Source: a virus. Taken from it: DNA of 64,000 nt. Under the pieces are notes generated by a model, which was given only the letters and a program-made list of their open reading frames with translations, did not search any database and was not told the DNA's origin. The position numbers and the translations under genes are program-made. The DNA lies in IMG/VR virus record IMGVR_UViG_3300026382_000009, positions 45,195-109,194 of that record, one strand, 5' to 3'. Position 1 is the first letter of the stretch. Each line of letters begins with the position of its first letter. This document shows, one piece after another, positions 25,602 to 34,811 of this stretch.

Positions 25602-28340
25602 TTAACTTGAGCAACTTTCGCAGACATCATTATCTGTTTCAGCTTTTAAACTATTCATATAATATAATGTCTTAACTCCTAAACTTTCAGCAAATATAAT
25701 ATCTTCTATAATTTCAAAAGCACTTTCAGGATTTTTGTAATAAAGATTTACTGATTGTGATTGGTCTAAAAATTTTTGTCTAATTGCTGCAAGTTCTATA
25801 AGACGCTTTTGTGGAATATCCCAAGCCAATTCATAATACATTCTATTTTTATTTAGATTAGGTGCTAAAAATGGTAATGTATATGTTCCTTCTTTTATTA
25901 TTTTGTATTGTCTAATTGGTTCTATTCCTTCTGTGCTTGAAATGACTAATCCAGAAGTATTATGACTGATACATCCATTACTTAATACATATTCTTCATA
26001 TTCAGGAACATGTATATCCCAGGTTGGTTCAACACCTACTTTTTTAACTGATTTAACTCCTAATAATAAATTATTTTGTTGTTTAATATTATCCCCATCT
26101 TCTAAATCCTTTACTTGTTTCCAAATTAATTTGTCATCCTCTGTTTCAACAAGCAATAAATGGTTACCTGTAAATTTATATTTATTTCCATCTTCAAATT
26201 CTACTTCATAAACTTCTCTTTTTCCATTATAATATATTTTATTAGTTTCTTTATAACCAAATCTTGTTTTTACATTAATAGGGGATTTTAATTCATACCA
26301 ACCAAGAACTTCTAAGTTTTCTATTGTTTTGTAATCAATACCTCCTTCTTCAAGAATTTCTTGAATTGATTTGATACCATCTTTAGTTATTATCTCATTT
26401 TCTTTTGATTGGCATTGTGTAGGCGCTATTGCAAATAAATTTTCAAATCTTATTCCAAATTCTTTGAGTTCTTTTCTTAAACTTTCCCAATCTTTTTTCA
26501 TTTCAAAATTATATTTTTCTGGAAGTTTACTCAATTCCCAAGGAAATAAACCTTTATCCCAAGATGTTCCAGAAATTCCCTTATATTTTCCTCTTTCTTT
26601 AGCTAATCTTATTGCTTGCTTGATAAAATGATATGTCAAATCTTCAAATAATTCGTGTGTAAATCTTAAAACTTCATCATCAGTAAATTTTATACCTTTA
26701 CTCGCTAATAGATTTGCATAATTATTTACACCTATTCCTATACTTCTTAAATCTCTATTAAATTTTTCACCTAAACGAACTTTGTATTTTGCTACATCAA
26801 ATGCATTGTCCATACCTAATAAAATACTATAAGCTAATTCATCTTTTTCTTCTTCTGTCATTTCATACCATTTAACTAAATTAACAGAAGAAAGATTACA
26901 AATACCTATCAAACCATCATATTTTCTTACATTTATCCATTTATCATTATCTGAATCTTTAATTAACTTATCTTCTATAAGTCTAATAGGTTTTGTTCTA
27001 ACAGTCACCTCCATGCAGAGATTACTCATTTTTATAACATCAGGTGATACTCTCTGTTCATTTACATTATCCATACTCATCCAATAAATATTTCCTGTCT
27101 CACTTCTAACTTTAGCATAAAGAAATGCTAATTCTCTTGCTTTAATTTTTCTTTTTCTGATACCAGGTTTTTTAGAATAATAATCATACCACTTATCAAA
27201 TTCATCACCGTATGCTTCTACTAACTCAGGAGTATCTAAAGGATCAAATAAAAATACTTCTTCATCATTTATAATAGCTTCAGAAAATCTTCTATTCCAT
27301 TTCATTGTATATTTTAATTTTCTAGCTCTTTCTTCATCAGCACCACCAGCATCTCTTAACATAATTATTTCTGGTGACTCATAATGCCACCAAGCAAAAT
27401 TAACAACCGCTGCACCACTTCTAACACCTCTTTGATTAAATGATGAAATAACACTTTCAAATAATTTAATAAAATAAATAACTCCAGATGTTTTTCCGAC
27501 TAAATCTACAATTGCTCCTATAGCTCTTAACAATGTAACATCTATTCCTATTCCACTTCCATATTTAGAATAAATACCCATACTTCTTGCTACTTCTAAA
27601 ATACTTTCAGAATCATCATCTACTTCTATTAAAACACAACTTGTTGGATTAAAAACTCTTTCTAAAGCATTCACTATCATAGGTGTAGGAGCAGTAAATT
27701 TATGTAAAGATAAATCATCGTATTTTCTTTTAATTGTTTCTAATCTGTTTTTATCTTTATAATGTAATTGAATAGCAACAGCCATATATCTATGTTGAGG
27801 CAATTCTAAAAATTTTGTTTTACTGTATTTTTTAGCATATTTCTGCATAAACAATTCAAATCCACCAAACGTAAAAAGAAAATCTCTTTCTGGTTTAATA
27901 TAATCTCCAAGTTCTTTTAATTCTTCTTCTGTAAAAGTGTCAAAAATTTCTTTATTATAAACCTTGTATTGAATTCCTTTTTGAATAACATCTAAGTAAT
28001 TAGGATATTCATTTCTACTTACATTCCAAACTTCTTTTCTATATCTCAATATCAATAAATTTTTTGCTATATCATCCCAAACAGGATATAAATCAGAAAT
28101 AAAATTTGCACATGTTTCAATTACTTCATCTAATAATTTAATAACTGAAATTTTATTTCCTATTTTCAAATTAATTGCATTTAATACGTCTTTAACAAAA
28201 GTATCATCATATGGTTCTTGTATGCCTGCTTTATTTACAGCCCATTTAATGACTTTATAAAGTTTTTCTTCAGAATAAGGTTCTTCTCTTCCATCTCTTT
28301 TTATGACAATATGTTTTTTTCCTTCTTTTAATTCGATCAT
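25602..28340 (-). CDS. nrdA: Ribonucleoside-diphosphate reductase alpha subunit with mini-intein
   Basis: A 912-residue precursor. Residues ~8-95 are an ATP-cone (KHIVIKRDGREEPYSEEKLY). Catalytic features: PTSCVLIEV (redox Cys), SNLCMEVTV (Asn, Cys, Glu), GICNLSSVNL (redox Cys), TLYYMNS (radical-transfer Tyr pair) and the C-terminal CESC. Residues 643-794 interrupt the conserved IAPTQ/TSGLVISSTEGIEP site with an intein; the spliced enzyme would have 760 residues. It pairs with the nrdB product. Confidence 0.93.
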   Translation of the reverse strand: MIELKEGKKHIVIKRDGREEPYSEEKLYKVIKWAVNKAGIQEPYDDTFVKDVLNAINLKIGNKISVIKLLDEVIETCANFISDLYPVWDDIAKNLLILRYRKEVWNVSRNEYPNYLDVIQKGIQYKVYNKEIFDTFTEEELKELGDYIKPERDFLFTFGGFELFMQKYAKKYSKTKFLELPQHRYMAVAIQLHYKDKNRLETIKRKYDDLSLHKFTAPTPMIVNALERVFNPTSCVLIEVDDDSESILEVARSMGIYSKYGSGIGIDVTLLRAIGAIVDLVGKTSGVIYFIKLFESVISSFNQRGVRSGAAVVNFAWWHYESPEIIMLRDAGGADEERARKLKYTMKWNRRFSEAIINDEEVFLFDPLDTPELVEAYGDEFDKWYDYYSKKPGIRKRKIKARELAFLYAKVRSETGNIYWMSMDNVNEQRVSPDVIKMSNLCMEVTVRTKPIRLIEDKLIKDSDNDKWINVRKYDGLIGICNLSSVNLVKWYEMTEEEKDELAYSILLGMDNAFDVAKYKVRLGEKFNRDLRSIGIGVNNYANLLASKGIKFTDDEVLRFTHELFEDLTYHFIKQAIRLAKERGKYKGISGTSWDKGLFPWELSKLPEKYNFEMKKDWESLRKELKEFGIRFENLFAIAPTQCQSKENEIITKDGIKSIQEILEEGGIDYKTIENLEVLGWYELKSPINVKTRFGYKETNKIYYNGKREVYEVEFEDGNKYKFTGNHLLLVETEDDKLIWKQVKDLEDGDNIKQQNNLLLGVKSVKKVGVEPTWDIHVPEYEEYVLSNGCISHNTSGLVISSTEGIEPIRQYKIIKEGTYTLPFLAPNLNKNRMYYELAWDIPQKRLIELAAIRQKFLDQSQSVNLYYKNPESAFEIIEDIIFAESLGVKTLYYMNSLKAETDNDVCESCSS
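25959..26414 (-). mobile_element. Mini-intein within NrdA
   Basis: 152 residues, from Cys1 (CQSKENEIITKDGIKSI) to the end motif NGCISHN, followed by Thr+1 of the C-extein. Block B is GNKYKFTGNHLLL (Thr and His), block F is WDIHVPEYEEYVLSN. No homing endonuclease domain is present, and none fits in this length. The N-terminal Cys, penultimate His and final Asn needed for splicing are all there. Confidence 0.9.
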
Positions 28341-28349
28341 TTCACCCCT

Positions 28350-29039
28350 TTATAATTCTATTCCTAATTTATTTAGTTCTTCCAAATATTTTTCTGTATA
28401 TGAAACAATACCAGAATTAACACCCATATCAGCTATTAAATTTCCAAAATTATCAAATAAAATATTTCCTGTTGGTGTTCTTATTAAAAATACTTTTTTA
28501 AAATCATCATTTTCTAAAACTTTTTCTATACTTATATCGATACCTAGATCTTTTTTAAAATTTTTAATAAAAATATTTTTATTGAATTTTTTATTGACAT
28601 TGTTTTTATAATTTTTAAACCATGTTGTTTCTTTAAAATCTGTTGTACCAATACTAATTAAATTAAAAACTAAACTTCTAAATTCACTTTCTGGATAATT
28701 TTTTCCTATGTTATATCTTTTTCTGTTTCCAAAAACATCTGTTGTTTCAATAATCAAAGACCTTTTTCTCAAAATTAATTTAAGATATTTTTTCAAATTA
28801 GTAATTTTAATAATTATTGATTTATTTTTAATCAAATATTCTTTCCAATTTTCAATTTCATAAAATGAATTTGGATTTAAACCAACAATATTATCTTTTC
28901 CAAACATTTTTTCTAAAATATCCAAAAAATTATAAGGAAACTCATTAAAATCTTTTATTTCTAATTCTTCTATTACTAAATTTAGTAATTCTTCTAATTC
29001 TTTTGTAAAAATTTTTTCAAATCCGTCAAAACAAATCAT
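28350..29039 (-). CDS. Unknown protein upstream of nrdA
   Basis: A 229-residue protein. N-terminal ~60 residues are helical and acidic; the middle is basic (LKKYLKLILRKRSLIIETTD) and the end has a beta pattern (KKVFLIRTPTGNILFDNFGN). First gene after the promoter at 29064-29092 and followed by nrdA after ~10 nt. No family recognised. Confidence 0.55.
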   Translation of the reverse strand: MICFDGFEKIFTKELEELLNLVIEELEIKDFNEFPYNFLDILEKMFGKDNIVGLNPNSFYEIENWKEYLIKNKSIIIKITNLKKYLKLILRKRSLIIETTDVFGNRKRYNIGKNYPESEFRSLVFNLISIGTTDFKETTWFKNYKNNVNKKFNKNIFIKNFKKDLGIDISIEKVLENDDFKKVFLIRTPTGNILFDNFGNLIADMGVNSGIVSYTEKYLEELNKLGIEL

Positions 29040-29063
29040 GCAAACTCCTTTATTTTTTGTTAA

Positions 29064-29092
29064 ATTATATAATGTTTTTAATTAAAAGTAAA
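29064..29092 (-). promoter_or_regulatory. Sigma70-like promoter of the nrd operon
   Basis: TTTACT (29087-29092), 17-nt spacer, TATAAT (29064-29069) on the minus strand, about 25 nt before the start of the first gene of the RNR operon. Confidence 0.6.
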
Positions 29093-29100
29093 CTTTTAAT

Positions 29101-29529
29101 TCATGAACATAGAAAATTTATTAATTTTTGTTTTAAATTAATTTTTTTCATGTCAAATTCCTTTAAAAGATATTTAGCTTTGAGTATGAGAGATTCAATA
29201 TTATATTTTTCATATAAACCTTTACATATATCAAATCCTTTAGTATTCATTTCATCATGAAGATTTTTCACATAAAATAATTCATCCATGTCTTTGCTTG
29301 TTATTCTTAAACTCACGTCGGTACCATATAGTCGTAATTCTAAAGAAAAATTTTCTCCATCTATCTTTATTTCTTTTGTCAAAGAAAATAAAATATTACC
29401 ACATGAAATCTTACTTATTCCAATTGATTTTGCAAATTTCTCAAAATCTTTATGAATATCTTTATCCATTAATTTCATTTGAAGTTTGTGTAATTCTTTT
29501 ATTTTTTCTAAAAATTTTTTGTATATCAT
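29101..29529 (-). CDS. Unknown small protein downstream of helicase gene
   Basis: The ATG at 29529 (MIYKKFLEKIKELHKLQMKL) follows AAAGGAG; the open frame to 29547 is an extension. About 142 residues: N-terminal helices, a central beta part (GENFSLELRLYGTDVSLRIT) and a C-terminal basic helix. No family recognised. The helicase gene ends a few bases away. Confidence 0.5.
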   Translation of the reverse strand: MIYKKFLEKIKELHKLQMKLMDKDIHKDFEKFAKSIGISKISCGNILFSLTKEIKIDGENFSLELRLYGTDVSLRITSKDMDELFYVKNLHDEMNTKGFDICKGLYEKYNIESLILKAKYLLKEFDMKKINLKQKLINFLCS

Positions 29530-29539
29530 ATTTTCTCCT

Positions 29540-32050
29540 TTAAACAATTAATTTTTCTATAACTTTTAAATAATCATCACTAATATAATAACTATTATAT
29601 TTGTATTTGTATCCAAGTTCTTTTAAAAAAGATTTTAATTCTTTATTCAATTCTTTAGGAACAAATCTTTGTTTTAGTTTTAAATTATCTTTGTAATACA
29701 GCATCTTTTTCATCAGTTTAATTTTTTCTAAACCTATTCCATTTTTTTCTAAAATACTAAGATAATTTACTAAATCTTCTTTTTTCATTAAAAATAATTT
29801 ATGATTTATCATTTTATTAAAATCTTTTTTATTTTTTAAAATTATTTTTAAAAGTTGAATTTTTTCATCTTCAGAACTAAAGGTCAAAAACTTTTCATAG
29901 TATTTTATCTTTTGTTCTTCATTGTATGTTAAATCATTATTTTTTAATCTATTAATTAAAAGTTCTATTTTTTGTTGTTCTTTTTCTTTAATTTGTCGTT
30001 TGATTTCTTTTAAATTTAATGTCGTTTTTTCTTCAACAATTTTTATAGATTGTGTATTAAATTGATGCTCAAGCAATTTCAAAAAACTTTTTTTATGATT
30101 AACTTCTAATAAATTCAAAAAAGTTTCAATTTCAAACATAAATTCACCAAAATTATTTATAATTTTGTTGCCAAATTCATCAAAAGAAAAATATATTGAT
30201 TCATCTAAAAAATATAAATATTCATTTTTTAAAATTTCTTTATCTATAATTTTAAATTTTTTTATATCTTTTACAAAAAAAATTATTTTTTCAGCGAATC
30301 TATTTCTTTTTAATTGCTGTAATGAAGAAATTACATCTATTGTTTGACTTTCATCTATATGATAATGTATTTTGACATTTGGACAATTTATTGAAATTCC
30401 AACAGTAATAGTTGGTGTATAAACCAATGCATCCCATGTAGCTTCTTGTGAAAACGTTTCAAATATTTTATTTTTTTCTTCTTCAGACGTGTCCCCATTT
30501 AAAAATACAACTTTTTTTCCTTTTTGTTTCAAAAGTTCACTTATCAAATATCCTGTATTTTTGTTTGATACAGAAATAGTAATTTTTTCTTTTTCATTCA
30601 AAATTTTTGAGATAATAGTATTTTTATCAGTAAATTGAATTAATTCAATATTATCTTTATATTCATTAAAAATATATTTCTTTTTTCTATTTTTGAAAAA
30701 ATCAGGTTCAATTTCTAAAAACGCATCAAGTAAAATGAGTTTAAATTTTTTATTTGTTAATATTTTATATAATTTCATTTTATTTAAAACTGATTTATCA
30801 GTTAAATTAGATAATAAATGAATAAGCAATGAAATATATTCATCAATTATTACAACATCAAAATTTTTGATATCATATTTCCATAAGCTGTCAAACTGCG
30901 TTACAAGATGTCCATTATTCTGATAATCATCGTAATAAATATTAATGTTATACTTTTTTGAAATATCTTCAGCTAAACTTCTTCTATTTGTTATGAATAA
31001 ACATCTTTTATTATTTTTTGTAAAATAATTAAGATATTTAGCAATCAAATTTGATTTTCCTGTTCCCATTGGTGATTTTATTTTTAAAACATCGAAATCT
31101 TCTATGATTTCTAAAGATACATATCTTTCATTTATAAAAATTGTATTTTTTTGCTTTAATTTCAATTTTATGGCATTTATTGATAATTTTTCTAGTTTTT
31201 TATCTAATTTTTCTTCATTTTTTCTATTTATAAATTCTTTTACAGATTTCAATTTAGAAATATCTTTATAAAAGTTTATTGATTTAGATGGATCAAAGTG
31301 ATGTAAAATAAAAGGATTATTTTTAAAAAGAAAATATCCTTTAGGTGTTTTTTCATTAGGATGTCTAAAAACTAACAAATCTCCTTTATCTTGAACAACA
31401 GAAAATCCAAGACCATTAAGATATTTTATACTCTCAAATAAAATATCTTCATATCCTTCATTTTTAATTATTTTCTTTTTAATTTTTGGGAGTTTTTTTA
31501 TTTCACCTTTGTGAAATATTACAAAATCATTATTGAGAGTTGGTGCTTGAAATGTTGCTTCTCTAATTACAGATAAATCTGTTTTTCCTAATCCTTTGAT
31601 TAAAAAATTTATATTTAAAAGAAATTGTTTCAAAGACTCTTCATTATTTGAACCTTCTACTAAAATTGCACCTTTTAAATTGTATTTTCCTTTTCCATAA
31701 CTTCTACTAGGTAAAACGAAAAAATAATAATTTTCTTTTTTAAGAATTTCAACAATTTTTTCTGAATCTTCTTTTGAAAAAACATCATCAATATCTAAAA
31801 CAATATATTGAACTTGTTTACAAAGATAATCTTTTAATTCTCTTTTTAATCTTTTTTTGATGACAGGTTCTTTGATATTATAACAACGATTTAAATGAAA
31901 ATGATTTATGAAATAATAAGGAAGATTTTCAAATGAAGTTTTAATTGTCCTAAATTCGAAAGTATTGTCACCATATGGAGAAATAGGAAATTTAGAAGTG
32001 CTTTTTGAATTAAAAATTGTAATTTTTATATTATTAATATTTTTATCCAT
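29540..32050 (-). CDS. SF2 helicase of origin-binding type with possible primase-like N-domain
   Basis: About 836 residues; ATG 32050 has AAGGTG upstream, and GTG 32056 is an alternative. The helicase part has Walker A SPMGTGKSNL (near residue 335), FITNRRSLAEDI, motif II VVIIDEY and QQLKRNRFAEKI (motif VI). The N-terminal ~200 residues have VLDIDD and later hydrophobic-Asp motifs (KTDLSVIREATFQAPTLN) reminiscent of archaeo-eukaryotic primases, though the usual His motif is not clear. Role in replication initiation is likely; the primase part is tentative. Confidence 0.65.
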   Translation of the reverse strand: MDKNINNIKITIFNSKSTSKFPISPYGDNTFEFRTIKTSFENLPYYFINHFHLNRCYNIKEPVIKKRLKRELKDYLCKQVQYIVLDIDDVFSKEDSEKIVEILKKENYYFFVLPSRSYGKGKYNLKGAILVEGSNNEESLKQFLLNINFLIKGLGKTDLSVIREATFQAPTLNNDFVIFHKGEIKKLPKIKKKIIKNEGYEDILFESIKYLNGLGFSVVQDKGDLLVFRHPNEKTPKGYFLFKNNPFILHHFDPSKSINFYKDISKLKSVKEFINRKNEEKLDKKLEKLSINAIKLKLKQKNTIFINERYVSLEIIEDFDVLKIKSPMGTGKSNLIAKYLNYFTKNNKRCLFITNRRSLAEDISKKYNINIYYDDYQNNGHLVTQFDSLWKYDIKNFDVVIIDEYISLLIHLLSNLTDKSVLNKMKLYKILTNKKFKLILLDAFLEIEPDFFKNRKKKYIFNEYKDNIELIQFTDKNTIISKILNEKEKITISVSNKNTGYLISELLKQKGKKVVFLNGDTSEEEKNKIFETFSQEATWDALVYTPTITVGISINCPNVKIHYHIDESQTIDVISSLQQLKRNRFAEKIIFFVKDIKKFKIIDKEILKNEYLYFLDESIYFSFDEFGNKIINNFGEFMFEIETFLNLLEVNHKKSFLKLLEHQFNTQSIKIVEEKTTLNLKEIKRQIKEKEQQKIELLINRLKNNDLTYNEEQKIKYYEKFLTFSSEDEKIQLLKIILKNKKDFNKMINHKLFLMKKEDLVNYLSILEKNGIGLEKIKLMKKMLYYKDNLKLKQRFVPKELNKELKSFLKELGYKYKYNSYYISDDYLKVIEKLIV

Positions 32051-32141
32051 TTTCACACCTTAAATTCTTTTTTATTTTCATCTACCGTGTGCTCTGTTTA
32101 ATTTTCTCTTTTTTGAAATATAAAATATTATCAAAAATTAA

Positions 32142-32172
32142 AAGACCTCTTACAGGTGTTCTGAGAGGTCTT
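32142..32172 (-). terminator. Rho-independent terminator
   Basis: A perfect 9-bp hairpin AAGACCTCT / AGAGGTCTT with a 13-nt loop, followed on the minus strand by TTTTAATTTTT. It lies ~50 nt after the stop of the PD-(D/E)XK nuclease gene and ends that transcript before the helicase gene. Confidence 0.75.
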
Positions 32173-32223
32173 GTAATGTTACATATAATTTTAATAAATT
32201 TTTATTAAATTGAAATTAATTTT

Positions 32224-33000
32224 TTAGATTTTGGTTTTAAATTGTTCAAAATCCTCTTCTCCATCACAATAACCAAATTTTTTAAATGGACACCAATCAC
32301 AAAGAGGCGATATATTTTTATCAAATTTAGATTCATTTTCTACAGGTTTTATATATTCTACCATTTTTTTAATTAATTCATTTAATTGCTCTCTATAATA
32401 TGTTCTTAAAACATATTTATTGTGTTCTACAAAATAAAAATAAGCTTCAATTTTTTTGACATTAGGAAATTTTAAAAAAATCCAAATGCTATAAATTATT
32501 AACTGCATTTCATTTTGATCTTCTTTAAATTTACCAGTTTTCCAATCAACAATAATAGCAATATCGTCTTTAATGGCTAAAAAATCTATAAAGCCTCTTA
32601 TTAAAATATTTTCTTTTTCATTTTTATTACTTTTACTTTCATATTCATCAGGTATAATTTTATCTTTTCCTTTTTTAGATAAATCAAGTTTTAATGAAAA
32701 ACCTTTTTCTATGTATTTTTCTTTCAATGATTTAAAAAAAGAATAATGTGGTGATATTACAAAATTATTAAAAATTTGATCATATTTTTGAATATCTTCT
32801 TTTTTAGATAATTCAAAAGAAAAATCTTTGTTTTTGTTTGTTAAATCACATTCTATTAAATGATGTAAATATTTACCTTTTTCTAAAGCAATATTAGTTT
32901 CAAATGGAATTTTTATTTTATCGATATATTGCAATTTGAATTTTCTTGGACAATGATAAAAAGCTCCAAGCTTAGAAAAACTATAAGGTGCGTATTTCAT
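32224..33000 (-). CDS. PD-(D/E)XK exonuclease, Cas4/RecB type with Cys cluster
   Basis: A 258-residue nuclease. FSKLGAFYHCPRKF has the first Cys; KGKYLHHLIE holds a His; GFIDFLAIKDD and IVDWKTGKF give the Asp and D-x-K catalytic motif; CDWCPFKKFGYC provides three more Cys for an Fe-S cluster. This matches Cas4/AddB-like exonucleases that process DNA ends. It is within the replication-recombination operon, upstream of the terminator. Confidence 0.8.
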   Translation of the reverse strand: MKYAPYSFSKLGAFYHCPRKFKLQYIDKIKIPFETNIALEKGKYLHHLIECDLTNKNKDFSFELSKKEDIQKYDQIFNNFVISPHYSFFKSLKEKYIEKGFSLKLDLSKKGKDKIIPDEYESKSNKNEKENILIRGFIDFLAIKDDIAIIVDWKTGKFKEDQNEMQLIIYSIWIFLKFPNVKKIEAYFYFVEHNKYVLRTYYREQLNELIKKMVEYIKPVENESKFDKNISPLCDWCPFKKFGYCDGEEDFEQFKTKI

Positions 33001-33017
33001 TTTTTATCCTAAAAAAA

Positions 33018-33305
33018 TTAAATCAATGATGCTATTGAATTCAATAAATCTTCATCTCTCTTTATAATATCTTCAATAGCATCAACCAAATCTTTTTCTT
33101 GTGAATATTGTTCTTTTAATTCTTTTTTAATTTCTTTAATAGCTTTATCTATTTCTTTGATAAGAATTCCATTTTCTTTTGCTTCTTGTTTAATTGCTTT
33201 CATATCTTCTTTAATACCTTTTATTTCCATTTCTAATGCAATTAGTTGTTTTACATATTTTTTAATTTGTTCTTCTTGATTTTGAATTTCAGTAATCATA
33301 CACAT
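33018..33305 (-). CDS. Small coiled-coil protein, unknown
   Basis: A 95-residue protein that is nearly all coiled coil (NQEEQIKKYVKQLIALEMEI, then KQEAKENGILIKEIDKAIKE). The heptad pattern is continuous for ~75 residues. It might be an oligomeric accessory factor for neighbouring replication proteins. No family recognised. Confidence 0.55.
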   Translation of the reverse strand: MCMITEIQNQEEQIKKYVKQLIALEMEIKGIKEDMKAIKQEAKENGILIKEIDKAIKEIKKELKEQYSQEKDLVDAIEDIIKRDEDLLNSIASLI

Positions 33306-33306
33306 T

Positions 33307-33756
33307 TTACACTCCTAATTTGTTTTTAATTTCTTGATAAACATTTAACATATCATCTTTTTCTTTGAATTTCCAATAAACAAATTTAGAAATTTTTATC
33401 ATATCACCACTTTTATAATCTTTTACATCAATACCAAAATCAAGATTAAAAATTATCTTGTTTATTTCATTTATTTCATAAGAAATAGTGTTAATATGAT
33501 TTTTATTAACAATTTCATCTTGAATTGAACATATTAGAAAATTCTCTTTTACGTAATCTAAGTTTAAAAGTTTATTTTTTAATTTATCAAAATCATAATC
33601 ATTATTAAATTCTTGTATATAAAAATCAGCTGTATCTTTTCCTAAAATATTTATAGCATTTGAAAAATTAAAAATAATTTGTTTTTTTCTTTTATTAAAA
33701 ATTATTGTTGCAACTTTTTTTAAATTAACAATTTTTTTACTCAGTTCTATGAACAT
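33307..33756 (-). CDS. Unknown protein in replication operon
   Basis: A 149-residue mixed alpha/beta protein (KKVATIIFNKRKKQIIFNFS; DIKVKDYKSG-like middle; FVYWKFKEKDDMLNVYQE). It lies between primase and the coiled-coil gene with 1-25 nt spacing. No motif recognised. Confidence 0.5.
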   Translation of the reverse strand: MFIELSKKIVNLKKVATIIFNKRKKQIIFNFSNAINILGKDTADFYIQEFNNDYDFDKLKNKLLNLDYVKENFLICSIQDEIVNKNHINTISYEINEINKIIFNLDFGIDVKDYKSGDMIKISKFVYWKFKEKDDMLNVYQEIKNKLGV

Positions 33757-33782
33757 CGTTAACTCCTTTCCATTTTTGTAGT

Positions 33783-34811
33783 TTATAATAATTTTAATTT
33801 TAATTTTCCTTTAAAACCTTTATAAATATTATCTAAAATCAAATGTTTGATCATATCTTTATTCCATCCATTTTGAATAAGTTCATTAAAATCTTTTGCA
33901 GAAATTGGTTCACCTTTGTAAATTTTTGGCCAAATAAATACATAATAATCATCAATATATTTTAAACTTTGATTTCTTGATGCTTCATCGTAATTTTGAT
34001 TATCTAAACAAAATATTGGTTTTTCTAATTTGTCCAATAAATCTTGAGGAAAACTAATTCCTAAGTTTGCCACAATTCTATTAAGAGGTAAACCACTACT
34101 TAAAGCATCAAATACAGATTCAAAAATAAAAACAGCTTTATCCCAATCAACATTAAAAATGTTCCATACTTTTAATCCATGATTTGGTAAAAAAGTATAA
34201 AATTCTTTTTTATCTAATTTTCTTGATTGAAATCCATATAGTTTTCCATCTTTTTCAAGTGGTATAATTATACTATTTTTAATAAAAAGTGTTTTATCTT
34301 TTAATTTAACATTACTTTCACAATAATAAAATAAATCTGTATATTGACTAAGACCTCTTTTTGCAAGATAATCTTCTGCAGGTGTTCCTTTTATTTTAAC
34401 AAATTCTTTTGGAACATCAAAAAGAATAAATTCATTTTTGAATTTTTTGCCAGACTTTTCATTTAATTCTTTTATTTCATTTATTTGTTTTGATTTATTT
34501 TTAAGTTTTTCTAAATAAATTTTTCTTATTTCTGTTTTATATTGTTCATATAAATTCATATTTACAGTTTTAAGATATGTTTTTAAAGAGCCTGAAAAGC
34601 CACAATTAAAACATTTTACATTTGGTTTTTTTAAATAATGATCAAAATAAAAATGAAGACGTTGTTTTTTATTCCAAGATTTTCCTTCTCTACAAATAGG
34701 ACAACAAATAGCAATATCACATTCTTTTTCTTTTGGTGGTAAATCACTTATGTTTGTCAATTTAAAATAGTATTTTTCTCGCTCATCTAAATGACACATT
34801 TTTAACTCCAT
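33783..34811 (-). CDS. DNA primase, DnaG/gp61 type
   Basis: A 342-residue primase. Zinc ribbon in residues ~28-62: CCPICREGKS then VKCFNCGFSGSL. TOPRIM part: AVFIFESVFDALSSGLP (Glu) and IFCLDNQNYDEASRN (Asp). It makes RNA primers for lagging-strand synthesis. The start overlaps the RNase H gene end by 10 nt. A matching hexameric helicase is not in this window. Confidence 0.85.
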   Translation of the reverse strand: MELKMCHLDEREKYYFKLTNISDLPPKEKECDIAICCPICREGKSWNKKQRLHFYFDHYLKKPNVKCFNCGFSGSLKTYLKTVNMNLYEQYKTEIRKIYLEKLKNKSKQINEIKELNEKSGKKFKNEFILFDVPKEFVKIKGTPAEDYLAKRGLSQYTDLFYYCESNVKLKDKTLFIKNSIIIPLEKDGKLYGFQSRKLDKKEFYTFLPNHGLKVWNIFNVDWDKAVFIFESVFDALSSGLPLNRIVANLGISFPQDLLDKLEKPIFCLDNQNYDEASRNQSLKYIDDYYVFIWPKIYKGEPISAKDFNELIQNGWNKDMIKHLILDNIYKGFKGKLKLKLL

